From Nitrospirillum amazonense (lineage in GTDB: Bacteria > Pseudomonadota > Alphaproteobacteria > Azospirillales > Azospirillaceae): a stretch of 64,000 nt of DNA. Positions 29,324 through 38,456 of this stretch are shown in pieces. The stretch spans positions 62,001 through 126,000 of the forward strand of contig NZ_VITN01000017.1 in NCBI RefSeq assembly GCF_007828045.1, read 5' to 3'. How positions within the stretch are numbered: the stretch's first letter is position 1; each line of letters starts with the position of its first letter. Position numbers and translations under genes: made by a program. The notes under the pieces are model-generated. The model did no database searches and was not told the origin of the DNA. It worked only from the letters and a program-made list of their open reading frames with translations.

Positions 29324-30208
29324 ATGGCGGAAGCCGCGACGGCGCTGAAGTGGGGGGTGGAACGCCGACTCGAGTTCATCGAGTTTCGGCTGTTCTGGGA
29401 GGGCTCGATCAACCGGGCCGACCTTGTCGAGGTGTTCGGCGTGTCGGTTCCGCAGGCTTCCAAGGATTTGACGCTCTATCAGGAGCGGGCGCCCGGCAAC
29501 ATGGAGTACGACACCCGCGCCAAGCGCTACGTCGCCGCCGAAAAATTCGTGCTGCGGTTCCTTGAGCCGGACCCCTACATCTATCTGTCGCAGCTACGCT
29601 CGGTTGCCGAGGGGGCTGTGCCCGCGAGCGACTCGTGGATCGCGGCACTTCCCAGCGCCGATGTGGCGCTGACCCCCAGGCGGGACATCGACATCAAGGT
29701 TCTGCGGAAGATTCTCGACGCGAGCCGGGAGGGCGCCTCAGTCGACGTCTTCTATCAGTCGATGAACAAGTTGCGGCCTGAACCCACTTGGCGGCGGATC
29801 ACGCCGCACGCCTTCGGGTACGATGGTTTCCGCTGGCACGCGCGGGCCTATTGCCACCTTGAACACAAATTCAAGGATTTCCTGCTGCCGCGCATCCTCG
29901 ACGTCGGTGTGAAGGGCGAGCCCGGCGAGGCCGGTGATCGGGATTGGCTCTGGAACAATTATTTCGATGTCATCATCGGCCCCCATCCGGGGCTTACGGC
30001 GAGCCAGAAGAAGGTCGTCGCCAAGGATTATGGGCTGGACCAGGGAAATGGTGTGCTCTCGGTTCGCTACGCCATGCTTTTTTACGTTTTGAAGCGCCTG
30101 GGTTTGCTTGGTGACGCTGCGAAACAGAGCGCCCATACACAGCATATCGTAACAATAAACCGCAAGGAAACTGAAGCGGCGCTTGAGAAGGCGGAGCTTC
30201 AGCTATGA
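29324..30208 (+). CDS. Winged-helix/WYL transcriptional regulator (BrxR/CapW-like)
   Basis: A 294-residue protein. The N-terminal 75 residues form a winged helix (RLEFIEFRLFWEGSINRADLVEVFGVSVPQASKDLTLYQ). A WYL domain follows, with its core in ITPHAFGYDGFRWHARAYCHLEHKFKDFLLPRI (about 155-187), and then a C-terminal WCX-like region. Length and layout match the BrxR/CapW group, repressors encoded at the head of BREX, CBASS and other defence operons that are thought to release DNA when a nucleotide or nucleic-acid ligand binds the WYL domain. It is first in the rightward operon, 21 bp before the SNF2 helicase, and divergent from the nuclease operon, so it can control both. Confidence 0.85.
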   Translation: MAEAATALKWGVERRLEFIEFRLFWEGSINRADLVEVFGVSVPQASKDLTLYQERAPGNMEYDTRAKRYVAAEKFVLRFLEPDPYIYLSQLRSVAEGAVPASDSWIAALPSADVALTPRRDIDIKVLRKILDASREGASVDVFYQSMNKLRPEPTWRRITPHAFGYDGFRWHARAYCHLEHKFKDFLLPRILDVGVKGEPGEAGDRDWLWNNYFDVIIGPHPGLTASQKKVVAKDYGLDQGNGVLSVRYAMLFYVLKRLGLLGDAAKQSAHTQHIVTINRKETEAALEKAELQL

Positions 30209-30229
30209 AGGACTGGGGGGAGCCGAGCA

Positions 30230-33200
30230 ATGGCGGCAAGGCTTGAGGAGGTAAAGAACGGCGCGTCCGTGCGCGGTGTCGCTTCGGCGCAGCCTGTGCA
30301 TGTGATTTCGGTCGACTGGATCGGCGACCAGGCGATCAACGTCGTTTTCCGCGATCATAACGGCGCTGTGGCCGAGGCTGTTCTTTACCGCGACGATGAG
30401 CACCGTCTCGAGGTCGAGCAGAACGGCCGACCGTGGTCGTTCGATGCCGACGGCGCGTTGCTGCGCCTGGTGACGGAAGCCAACCGCATCAAGCTGGCGC
30501 ATTATTTCGACCCGTATCTGGCGATTCACACGAGTCTGGTCGATCCGCTGCCGCACCAGATCTCGGCGGTCTATGGCGAGATGCTGCCGCGCCAGCCGCT
30601 GCGCTTCCTCCTTGCCGATGATCCCGGCGCCGGCAAGACCATCATGGCCGGGTTGCTGATGAAGGAACTGATCGCCCGCAGCGATCTGGAACGCTGCCTC
30701 GTCGTTGCGCCGGGCAGCCTGGTTGAGCAGTGGCAGGACGAACTCGGCCAGAAATTCAATCTCGAGTTCGACATCCTTTCCCGCGACATGATCGAGAACT
30801 CGCGGTCGGGCAATCCATTCAGCGATCGGGATCGGCTGATCGTGCGTCTCGACGTGTTGGCGCGCAACGAGGAGCTTCAGGAGAAGCTCATGAGCGCGCG
30901 CGAATGGGACCTGATTATCTGCGACGAAGCCCACCGCATGTCGGCCACCTATTTCGGCGGGGAGGTCAAATATACGCGGCGCTATCAGGTCGGCCAGAAG
31001 CTGGGCCAGGTCTGCCGCCATCTGCTGTTGATGTCGGCGACGCCGCACAACGGCAAGGAAGAGGATTTCCAGCTCTTCATGGCGCTTCTCGATGGCGATC
31101 GGTTCGAGGGCCGGTTCCGCGACGGTGTCCACTATGCCGACACCGAAGACATGATGCGGCGGTTGACCAAGGAGGAACTGCTCAAGTTCGATGGTCGGCC
31201 GCTGTTCCCCGAGCGGCGGGCGCGCACGGTCAAGTATCAGCTCTCGGAAGGGGAGGCCGCACTCTATACCGCTGTCACCGAGTATGTGCGCACCGAGATG
31301 AACCGCGTGCAGCGCTTCGCCGAGGGCGATGGGAAGAAGCGGAACAATGTCGGTTTCGCCTTGCAGATCCTTCAGCGGCGTCTCGCCTCGTCGCCGGCCG
31401 CCATCTACCAGTCCCTCAAGCGCCGCCGGGAACGGCTGGAAAACGAGCTGGGCGAAGCGCGCCTTGCCGCCAAGGGCCGCAGGGCCGGCGCATCGGAACC
31501 CGCGATCAATGCGGACATGCTGCGGAACATCGAGGAGTACGGCCAGGAGGAGATCGACGAGCTTGAGGATCTGATCTCGACGGGCGCGACGACGGCCGAG
31601 ACGGTCGAGCAACTCGCCCTGGAAGTCGAGACCCTGAAGGGGCTGGAGACGATGGCGCTCGGCGTGCTGCGCTCGGGCGTGGACACGAAATGGAGCCAGC
31701 TCAATCGTATTCTCGACGACGATTTGATGATCGACGCGGCCGGCAATCGCCGCAAGCTGATCATCTTCACCGAGCCCAAGGACACGCTGCACTACCTGCT
31801 CGACAAGGTGCGGGCGCGGCTCGGCAACCCCGAGGCCGTCGAGGTCATCCACGGCGGCGTGTCGCGCGAAGAGCGGCGAAAGGTCGTCGAGCGCTTCATG
31901 CAGGACAAGGACATGCTGGTCCTGATCGCCAACGACGCGGCAGGCGAAGGCGTGAACCTCCAGCGCGGCCATCTCATGGTCAATTACGACCTGCCGTGGA
32001 ACCCGAACAAGATCGAGCAGCGGTTCGGCCGCATCCACCGCATCGGCCAGATGGAGGTCTGCCACCTCTGGAATCTCGTCGCGGCCGATACGCGCGAAGG
32101 CGAGGTTTACGCGCGGCTGCTGGAGAAACTGGAAGCTGCGCGCGAGGCGCTGGGCGGCCGTGTCTATGACGTGCTCGGCGAATTGTTCGACGGCGTGGCG
32201 CTGAAGGATCTGTTGTTCGAGGCGATCCAGTATGGCGAGCAGGAAGACGTGAAAGCGCGTCTTTTCCAGCAGGTCGATGGTGCGGTCGATCAGGCGCACT
32301 TGCTCGAGCTGCTGCGCCGCCGCGCCCTGACCAACGACACCATGCCGGAAGCGAGGGTCGAGGAATTGCGCCTGGAAATGGAGCGCGCCGAGGCGCTGCG
32401 CCTACAGCCCCATCACATCCAGAGCTTCTTCGTCGAAGCGTTCCAGCATCTGGGTGGCAAGATCAAACGCCGGGAGGAAGGGCGTTGGGAGGTTACGCAT
32501 GTCCCGGTGCGGATCCGCGAACGGGATCGCCAGATCGGGACCGGCGCGCCACTCCAGACACAGTATGAGCGCATTTGCTTCGAGAAGGACAAGATCAACC
32601 GGCAGCCGGTCGCCGCCTTCGTTTGTCCCGGCCATCCGCTGCTCGAAGCCGTGATCAGCATGATCCGCGAACAGTATGAGCAGATCATGCGGCAGGGCGC
32701 GATCCTGGTCGATGACACAGATGCGGGTAATGCGCTGTCGGCGATTTTCCTGCTGGAACATGTCGTCCAGGACGGTCGCGTCACCAGCGCAGGCAAGCCG
32801 CATGTGATCTCGCAGCGGCTCCAGTTCGCCGCGATCGACAAGGCGGGAAACACCGTCAACGCAGGCATCGCGCCGCATTTGAATCTGCGGCCGGCAACGC
32901 CGGAAGAGGTCGCCAGCGTGCGGGACCTTCTGGACGAGAGTTGGCTGACCACTGATCTGGAGAAGGCCGTGATCCGGTTTGCGACAGTCGAACTGGCCCA
33001 AGGCCATGTCGCCGAGGTCAAGGCGCGGCGTCTGCCCGAGATCGAAAAGGTTGAGCAGGAGGTACGCGCACGCCTCAAGAAGGAGATCAATTACTGGGAC
33101 TCGCGTGCCTTCGAGCTGAAGGAGGAGGAGCGCGCCGGAAAGAAGACGCGGGTGAACTGGCAGAATGCCCAGCGCCGGGCTGAAGATCTCGCCGACCGGC

Positions 33201-33733
33201 AGAAGCGCCGCATGGACCAGCTTGAGCGGGAACGGTTCATCTCATCGCAGCCGCCGCGCGTGCGGGGCGGCATGGTCGTCATCCCGCGTGGGCTGCTCGA
33301 AGAGCGTCAGGTACCAAGCGTTCCGAACCATTTTGCAGAAGACCCGGCCGCGCGCCGCGAGATCGAGCTTGCGGCGATGGCCGCTGTCATGGCGGCCGAA
33401 CGCGCGCTGGGCAACGAGCCGGCCGACGTCTCCGCCCAGAAGATTGGCTACGACATCGCGTCCCACGATCCGAGGTCGGGGCATCTACGCTTCATCGAGG
33501 TTAAGGGGCGCATCGACGGCGCGGACAGCGTGATGGTCACGCGCCAGGAGGTCATTACCTCGCTGCACGAGCCGGAGAAGTTCATTCTGGCGATCGTCTC
33601 CGTCAACGCAGGCTTCGCCCACGCGCCGCGCTATGTGCGCGGTCCGCTCGTGGAACGGGAACCGTCGTTCCTTGAGACCGCGATCCAGTTTGACCTGCGA
33701 CGCCTGCTGGAGCGGGCGCAAGAGCCGGCATAG
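30230..33733 (+). CDS. SNF2-type helicase with C-terminal DUF3883
   Basis: An 1167-residue SF2 translocase. Walker A is DPGAGKTI (131-138), motif II DEAH (232-235), motif III LLMSATPHNG, motif V NDAAGEGVNLQRGHLMVNYDLPWNP and motif VI QRFGRIHRIGQ, the last typical of Snf2/HepA-like enzymes. A coiled-coil-rich middle precedes a C-terminal DUF3883 (NO VEIN C-terminal) domain with FIEVKGRI near residue 1090; this fold is considered restriction-nuclease-like. The layout matches the helicase of the helicase-methylase-ATPase (Hma) class and resembles DISARM DrmD, though no DrmB partner exists here. It lies 8 bp before the small downstream gene in the same operon. Confidence 0.88.
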   Translation: MAARLEEVKNGASVRGVASAQPVHVISVDWIGDQAINVVFRDHNGAVAEAVLYRDDEHRLEVEQNGRPWSFDADGALLRLVTEANRIKLAHYFDPYLAIHTSLVDPLPHQISAVYGEMLPRQPLRFLLADDPGAGKTIMAGLLMKELIARSDLERCLVVAPGSLVEQWQDELGQKFNLEFDILSRDMIENSRSGNPFSDRDRLIVRLDVLARNEELQEKLMSAREWDLIICDEAHRMSATYFGGEVKYTRRYQVGQKLGQVCRHLLLMSATPHNGKEEDFQLFMALLDGDRFEGRFRDGVHYADTEDMMRRLTKEELLKFDGRPLFPERRARTVKYQLSEGEAALYTAVTEYVRTEMNRVQRFAEGDGKKRNNVGFALQILQRRLASSPAAIYQSLKRRRERLENELGEARLAAKGRRAGASEPAINADMLRNIEEYGQEEIDELEDLISTGATTAETVEQLALEVETLKGLETMALGVLRSGVDTKWSQLNRILDDDLMIDAAGNRRKLIIFTEPKDTLHYLLDKVRARLGNPEAVEVIHGGVSREERRKVVERFMQDKDMLVLIANDAAGEGVNLQRGHLMVNYDLPWNPNKIEQRFGRIHRIGQMEVCHLWNLVAADTREGEVYARLLEKLEAAREALGGRVYDVLGELFDGVALKDLLFEAIQYGEQEDVKARLFQQVDGAVDQAHLLELLRRRALTNDTMPEARVEELRLEMERAEALRLQPHHIQSFFVEAFQHLGGKIKRREEGRWEVTHVPVRIRERDRQIGTGAPLQTQYERICFEKDKINRQPVAAFVCPGHPLLEAVISMIREQYEQIMRQGAILVDDTDAGNALSAIFLLEHVVQDGRVTSAGKPHVISQRLQFAAIDKAGNTVNAGIAPHLNLRPATPEEVASVRDLLDESWLTTDLEKAVIRFATVELAQGHVAEVKARRLPEIEKVEQEVRARLKKEINYWDSRAFELKEEERAGKKTRVNWQNAQRRAEDLADRQKRRMDQLERERFISSQPPRVRGGMVVIPRGLLEERQVPSVPNHFAEDPAARREIELAAMAAVMAAERALGNEPADVSAQKIGYDIASHDPRSGHLRFIEVKGRIDGADSVMVTRQEVITSLHEPEKFILAIVSVNAGFAHAPRYVRGPLVEREPSFLETAIQFDLRRLLERAQEPA

Positions 33734-33741
33734 GGGGTGAC

Positions 33742-34233
33742 ATGACCGGCATCGCGGATTTTTCCATCTTGGCCCCCGTGCCGCTGGAGCACCTTCAATC
33801 GGGGGGCGCTATCGCCGACGCCACGGGTTTCGTCGCTTTCGGGTCGCGCAAATGGGAGCTGTTTCGCAAGGTCGATGAACTGCGAGGCGGCGCGCGGGTG
33901 CCGGTCCTGATCTATCCGTCACATGAGGATGTGCCCGCCAAGCTGAGCTTCGTCGTGTCCTGGCTGGGATGGTATGCCGGCTGCGAGGAAAGCGGTAACG
34001 GCAAGCATTCAAAGGGAATGGTGCATCGGCCGCCGACGACAGGCCAATATGCCGCCGACAATCAGGGCCACTGGGCGGTATTCTGGCATGTTTGCGATCT
34101 GCACGAGCTGCCCGCAGGGCAGCGCCTGCCGATCTCCGCGATCCAGACCATCAAGGGCGGCTGGCGCAAGACGGCGCCGCCGCGGGGACCGGAATTGGTC
34201 GCTACGCCGTCGACGGTGGAGCTTTCGCTATGA
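33742..34233 (+). CDS. Small cargo protein, possibly PUA/EVE-like
   Basis: A 163-residue protein of unknown function between the SNF2 helicase and the giant ATPase; it overlaps the latter by 4 bp (ATGA). Features seen: an N-terminal segment with several aromatic residues (FVAFGSRKWELFRKV), VPVLIYPSHEDVPAKLSFVVSWLGWY, and a C-terminal HWAVFWHVCDLHELPAGQRLPISAIQT. The last resembles the strand-loop seen near the end of EVE/ASCH (PUA-like) domains, which often read modified bases and cluster with methylases. That likeness is weak and pattern-based. The gene occupies the place of the small DUF3780 partner seen with DUF1156/DUF499 cassettes, but I cannot confirm homology. Confidence 0.6.
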   Translation: MTGIADFSILAPVPLEHLQSGGAIADATGFVAFGSRKWELFRKVDELRGGARVPVLIYPSHEDVPAKLSFVVSWLGWYAGCEESGNGKHSKGMVHRPPTTGQYAADNQGHWAVFWHVCDLHELPAGQRLPISAIQTIKGGWRKTAPPRGPELVATPSTVELSL

Positions 34234-37200
34234 GCGTGAGCCATCAGATCGAAACCATTGCTGCCGATCCACCCGACTATTTCCGGTCGATCCAGGAGCG
34301 TGCGACCAAGCGCTGGGATCAGCTTGAGGCAGACCCGGAGCTGGCTGGCCCTTGGCACCAGCTCTTCAAGCAGGTCCAGAGCCCGCGGCACATCCTGTCC
34401 GAGTTGCTCCAGAACGCCGACGACGCCGGCGCCAGCGAAGCGCGGGTGTCAATCGAGGACGACCGCTTTGTGTTCGAGCACAATGGCGAGGACTTCATCG
34501 AGGCCCATTTCGCCTCGATTTGCCGCTTTGGCTATTCCAACAAGCGCGTCCTGCACACGATCGGCTTCCGAGGGATCGGATTCAAGAGCACGTTCAGCCT
34601 GGGCGATCGGGTTGAACTGTTTACGCCGACGCTGGCGGTGGCCTTCGAGCGCGTGCGGTTCACCCAGCCGCATTGGATCGACAGCCGTCATCCGACAACG
34701 GGAACCACGCGCGTCGAAGTGGCGATCGCCAACCCGCTGCTGCGCCGAGAAGTCGAGAAGAACCTCGACGAGTGGCTGAAGAGCCCCGTGTCGTTGCTGT
34801 TCTTCAAGAAGATCCGTCGCCTTCAGATCGGCGATAGTGAGGTGCATTGGCAGAGTCTCGGACCCGGCCCCATCGCGGAGAGCGAATGGATGGCCTTGGA
34901 TCAGAAAGCCGAAGATCCCTTGCTCCTCGTGCGTTCGGGAGAGGAATCTTTTCCGTCAGAAGCGCTCGACGAGATCCGCCAGGAGCGGATGCTGGGGGCC
35001 GAGGATGGTGGTGATTTCCCGCCCTGCCGGGTGGAGATCGTGCTGGGCGCGAAGGGGCGCCTCTATGTCGTGCTGCCGACCGGCGTCGAAACGGCGCTAC
35101 CTTTTGCCTGCAATGCGCCCTTCATCCAGGATCCGGCGCGTCTCAAGATCAAGGATCCGGAGACCTCGCCAACCAATCGCTGGCTCCTGAACCGCGCTGG
35201 CGAGTTAGCCGCCAGCGCCATGATGGAGTGGCTGGAGCAGACGAAGACCGGCTCGCAGGACCGGGCGGATGCCTATGGACTGCTGCCGGATGTTGATCGG
35301 GAGGCCGCTACGCTCGAAGGGGCATGCGGCGCGATCGTCGAATTGGCGTTCGACGGCGCCGTAGAAGGCAAATCGATCCTCCTGACCGAGGAGGGGAGCC
35401 TGGTCGAGGCGAAGGCCGCGATCACCGTCCCACGGCCGATCTTTGACATCTGGCCGGCGGACCAAGCGATGGCGCTGCTCGATACCAAGTCCCGGCCGGC
35501 GCTTTGCCAACATGTCTCAGCCAAGAACCGGACCAAGCTCGTTCACTGGGGGTTGATCGAGGAGTTCTCGAAGTCGGACTTGCTTGAGCGTCTGCGCAGC
35601 AAGCATCTGCCGAAACCTGCGACCTGGCGCCATCTTCTGAACCTGTGGACCTATATCGCGCCAGAGGTGACGGGCTGGCAGTGCCATGATGCCGACGCCC
35701 TGCGGATCGTGCCCGTGCAGGGCAAGGAGGTGCTCTACGCGGCGTCGGAGATCGTCCGGCTCGGTGAAAAGAAGTTGCTTCAATCGGAGGAAGATTGGGA
35801 ATTCCTTGCCTGCCATCTGATCGTCCTCAACCAGAACTGGACTCGATTCCTCGCCGATCAGCGCCGGGACAAGGCGGAGGGCGAAAGCCGCAACGATCCC
35901 GTCGAGGCGGCCTTCGCGGTGCTGGAGGAGATCGGTCTCGACGGGACGAGCGATGTCAACGCGGTGATCGAGCGGGTCGCCGCCGACTATTTCGGTTCCG
36001 GTCAGGCGAAACTCGTCGAGTGCGTCCAGCTTGCCCAGATCGCGGCCAAGCTTGGTGTCACGCTCGGAGACTCTTTCCGATATGCCTGCGCTGACAGAAC
36101 ACTGCGGGCGATCAGTAAGAGCGTGTTGTTCGACGAGAATGGCGCGCTGGAGGAGCTGCTGCCGGAGGCGGTCCGAAAGGCGCAACTTCTGCATGGCGAC
36201 TATGTCGCGAGTTTCAAATCCTGCACGCGGGAGGATTGGCTGCGCTGGGTGTCGTCTGGCCGTTCGGGGCTTCAGACGATGGCGCCCCTGGTCCAGAAGC
36301 GGCAGAGCCTTTACGGGCGACAGCAGCTCACAGCGGAAGCGCAGGCGCGCGGCGCCCGCAGCGCGCTCTGTTATCCCTATGTCACCAATCAGTTCGTCAT
36401 TGAGGACTGGGATTTCCCTGCGGACTATTGGCGGCATTGGGAGGTGCTGGCGAAGACGGACGCAGGAATCTGGACGAAGATCGTCGGCAAGATCCTGGAT
36501 CAGCGCGACACTTATTGGTCGCGGGCCGTCAGCGCTCGGCTGTTGCAGGTAGCGACCACAGGGTCCACGCGATCGATTTCATCAGAGCGCCTGCTGACCG
36601 ACTGGCTGCTGAAGCTGCGGGCCAAGCCCTGCCTTCCCGATACCCGGAACATGGTCCAGCTTCCGGCGGATCTGGTGCGCAGGACGCCGGAAACGGAGAC
36701 GTTGATCGATGTGGAGCCTTTCGTGCATGGGCTGCTCGATCGCGAAACCACCCGTCCGCTGCTCGATCTTCTTGGCGTCCGCAGCATGCCTAGCGGTCCC
36801 GGGCGTCTGCTCGACCGGCTGCGCGCCCTGGCCAAATCCGACAAGGCTCCGGCCCATGAGGTCGAGAAATGGTATCGCCGCCTCGATCAGATGCTCGACG
36901 GATGCTCGACAGCCGACGCACAGAACATCAGAACCGCCTTCAAGACGGAGAAGCTGATCCTCGCCCAGGACGGGACGTGGGTGACGTCCGGCGGTGTCTT
37001 CCTAGCGGGGGACGAGGAGGATGTTCCCGGCGCTGCGGTCGTGCGCGCGTCGGTGCTCGATCTCAGCCTGTGGCATCGTGTCGGTGTCGCCGATCGCCCA
37101 TCGGCCGACCTGGCACTGCATTGGCTCGGGACACTGGCCTCGGGAAAGGGGCTGTCGGCCGACGACGCCCGGCGGGTTCGCACCCTGCTGGTCCGTTACC

Positions 37201-38456
37201 CCACGCGCATCTGGGAGGAGTGCGGACACTGGCTGAACCTCGTGGGCGAGTGGGCGCCGGTCGAGACGCTCGCCTATGGCCTGAGCATGCAGACCCTGTT
37301 CCGGTGGAGCCACCTGCACGAATGGGTCAAGCGCAAGACCGCCGATTTCCAGCGGCTATCGGGAGAAGTCGTGCAGGCGCCGCCATTCTCGGCATTGCCG
37401 GCGCTCTCGGACCTTGTCGAGGAACACTTCAATCAGCCGTCGCTGCTCGCCGGCATGGAAGATCGCCGCGCCTGGCTCACCGCGTTCGGAAATCAACTCG
37501 GACGGATTGAGCTTGGCGACACAGGCGAGACCGAACGTGTGCGGAGATTGGCGGAGGCGATCGCTGCAACGAGCTGGGTCCAGACCCCCAAGTTGGAGGT
37601 CGTTCCCTATCTTGATGGCGTCCCGGCCGGCACCGCGCGGCTCACCGACATCCTATGGCTTGAGCGCAAGCTGTTCGTCAGCCCGCTGTCCAAGGCCAAG
37701 CTCGCCAAGCGGGTGCCGGAAGAGATCGGCAGGAACCTGAGTTCGGATATTCGCGCGGCGCTGGCCTATGCGTTCGAGCGCTCGCCGGAGGACATCAGGG
37801 AATATCTCGAAGAGAATTTCACGCTTAGTCCAGAACACATTGTCGTCGCATCGACGGTGGCGACGCAGCCCGTTGCCGAACCCGGCGATGACGACGGCGT
37901 CGATCAGGTTGCCGAAGACGCGCAGAGCGATGTCGAGCTGACAGACGCGGCTGATCTGCTCACGGCGGAAGATGAAGCCACGCCGCAGCCTGTACCCACG
38001 CTGCCCACGGGGGAGCCCGACCGTGAACTTATCGAAACGGAGCTGGCGACCAGGCCCCGCGCCGCGCCCAAACCGCCCCGCCCGAGTGTCATGGCGAGAT
38101 TTGCGGCGGCCCAGGGCTATAAGGCCGATGGCGAGGATCGTTTCTTCCATGCGGACGGAAGCTGGATAGGCCGCGCCAATGGCTCGCGCTTTCCATGGGA
38201 GCGTCGCTCGGCCGGTGGCGAGATCTTGCGGCATTATTACCCCAAGGACCATTGCCTGGAGCACGAACCGCTCCAGCTCGAAGCCGACGTCTGGGGCCTG
38301 CTGGACCAGAAGCCGGAACTCTACTCATTCATTCTCATCAACCCGGAGGGTGGTCCCGTCGAGATGACGGGCGCTCGCCTGCGCACACTGCGCGACGGCG
38401 GCGAACTGACCATTCATCCCGCAACCTACAGGCTTGTTTATGACCTCGACGACTAA
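34230..38456 (+). CDS. Giant sacsin-like GHKL (HATPase) protein
   Basis: A 1408-residue protein whose N-terminus is a Bergerat-fold ATPase of the sacsin/Hsp90-like kind. The N box is ELLQNADDA (58-66), the G1-like segment EHNG (83-86), and the ATP lid IGFRGIGFKS (111-120). Beyond about residue 330 there is no recognisable domain until an acidic, proline-rich linker (about 1210-1290) and a small C-terminal domain (DGSWIGRANGSRFPWERR to the end). The ATG at 34230 overlaps the preceding stop, so I use it instead of in-frame codons upstream that fall inside that gene. The protein sits inside the helicase-methylase-ATPase operon, where no such subunit is standard; a sensor or chaperone-like switch is inferred. 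Confidence 0.82.
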   Translation: MSVSHQIETIAADPPDYFRSIQERATKRWDQLEADPELAGPWHQLFKQVQSPRHILSELLQNADDAGASEARVSIEDDRFVFEHNGEDFIEAHFASICRFGYSNKRVLHTIGFRGIGFKSTFSLGDRVELFTPTLAVAFERVRFTQPHWIDSRHPTTGTTRVEVAIANPLLRREVEKNLDEWLKSPVSLLFFKKIRRLQIGDSEVHWQSLGPGPIAESEWMALDQKAEDPLLLVRSGEESFPSEALDEIRQERMLGAEDGGDFPPCRVEIVLGAKGRLYVVLPTGVETALPFACNAPFIQDPARLKIKDPETSPTNRWLLNRAGELAASAMMEWLEQTKTGSQDRADAYGLLPDVDREAATLEGACGAIVELAFDGAVEGKSILLTEEGSLVEAKAAITVPRPIFDIWPADQAMALLDTKSRPALCQHVSAKNRTKLVHWGLIEEFSKSDLLERLRSKHLPKPATWRHLLNLWTYIAPEVTGWQCHDADALRIVPVQGKEVLYAASEIVRLGEKKLLQSEEDWEFLACHLIVLNQNWTRFLADQRRDKAEGESRNDPVEAAFAVLEEIGLDGTSDVNAVIERVAADYFGSGQAKLVECVQLAQIAAKLGVTLGDSFRYACADRTLRAISKSVLFDENGALEELLPEAVRKAQLLHGDYVASFKSCTREDWLRWVSSGRSGLQTMAPLVQKRQSLYGRQQLTAEAQARGARSALCYPYVTNQFVIEDWDFPADYWRHWEVLAKTDAGIWTKIVGKILDQRDTYWSRAVSARLLQVATTGSTRSISSERLLTDWLLKLRAKPCLPDTRNMVQLPADLVRRTPETETLIDVEPFVHGLLDRETTRPLLDLLGVRSMPSGPGRLLDRLRALAKSDKAPAHEVEKWYRRLDQMLDGCSTADAQNIRTAFKTEKLILAQDGTWVTSGGVFLAGDEEDVPGAAVVRASVLDLSLWHRVGVADRPSADLALHWLGTLASGKGLSADDARRVRTLLVRYPTRIWEECGHWLNLVGEWAPVETLAYGLSMQTLFRWSHLHEWVKRKTADFQRLSGEVVQAPPFSALPALSDLVEEHFNQPSLLAGMEDRRAWLTAFGNQLGRIELGDTGETERVRRLAEAIAATSWVQTPKLEVVPYLDGVPAGTARLTDILWLERKLFVSPLSKAKLAKRVPEEIGRNLSSDIRAALAYAFERSPEDIREYLEENFTLSPEHIVVASTVATQPVAEPGDDDGVDQVAEDAQSDVELTDAADLLTAEDEATPQPVPTLPTGEPDRELIETELATRPRAAPKPPRPSVMARFAAAQGYKADGEDRFFHADGSWIGRANGSRFPWERRSAGGEILRHYYPKDHCLEHEPLQLEADVWGLLDQKPELYSFILINPEGGPVEMTGARLRTLRDGGELTIHPATYRLVYDLDD

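Noticed and set aside
29324-30208. CBASS operon headed by CapW
   Set aside because: No CD-NTase cyclase or Cap effector follows the WYL regulator.
30203-32299. Long open frame antisense to the SNF2 helicase (and similar ones antisense to guaB, guaA and trb genes)
   Set aside because: Low-complexity, His/Arg/Asp-rich translations without domains, in a frame kept open by the GC-rich codon usage of the real gene on the other strand.
34092-34229. Extended N-terminus for the sacsin-like protein
   Set aside because: These in-frame codons lie inside the preceding small gene and translate to Ala/Arg-rich sequence; ATG 34230 overlaps the stop codon in the usual ATGA manner.
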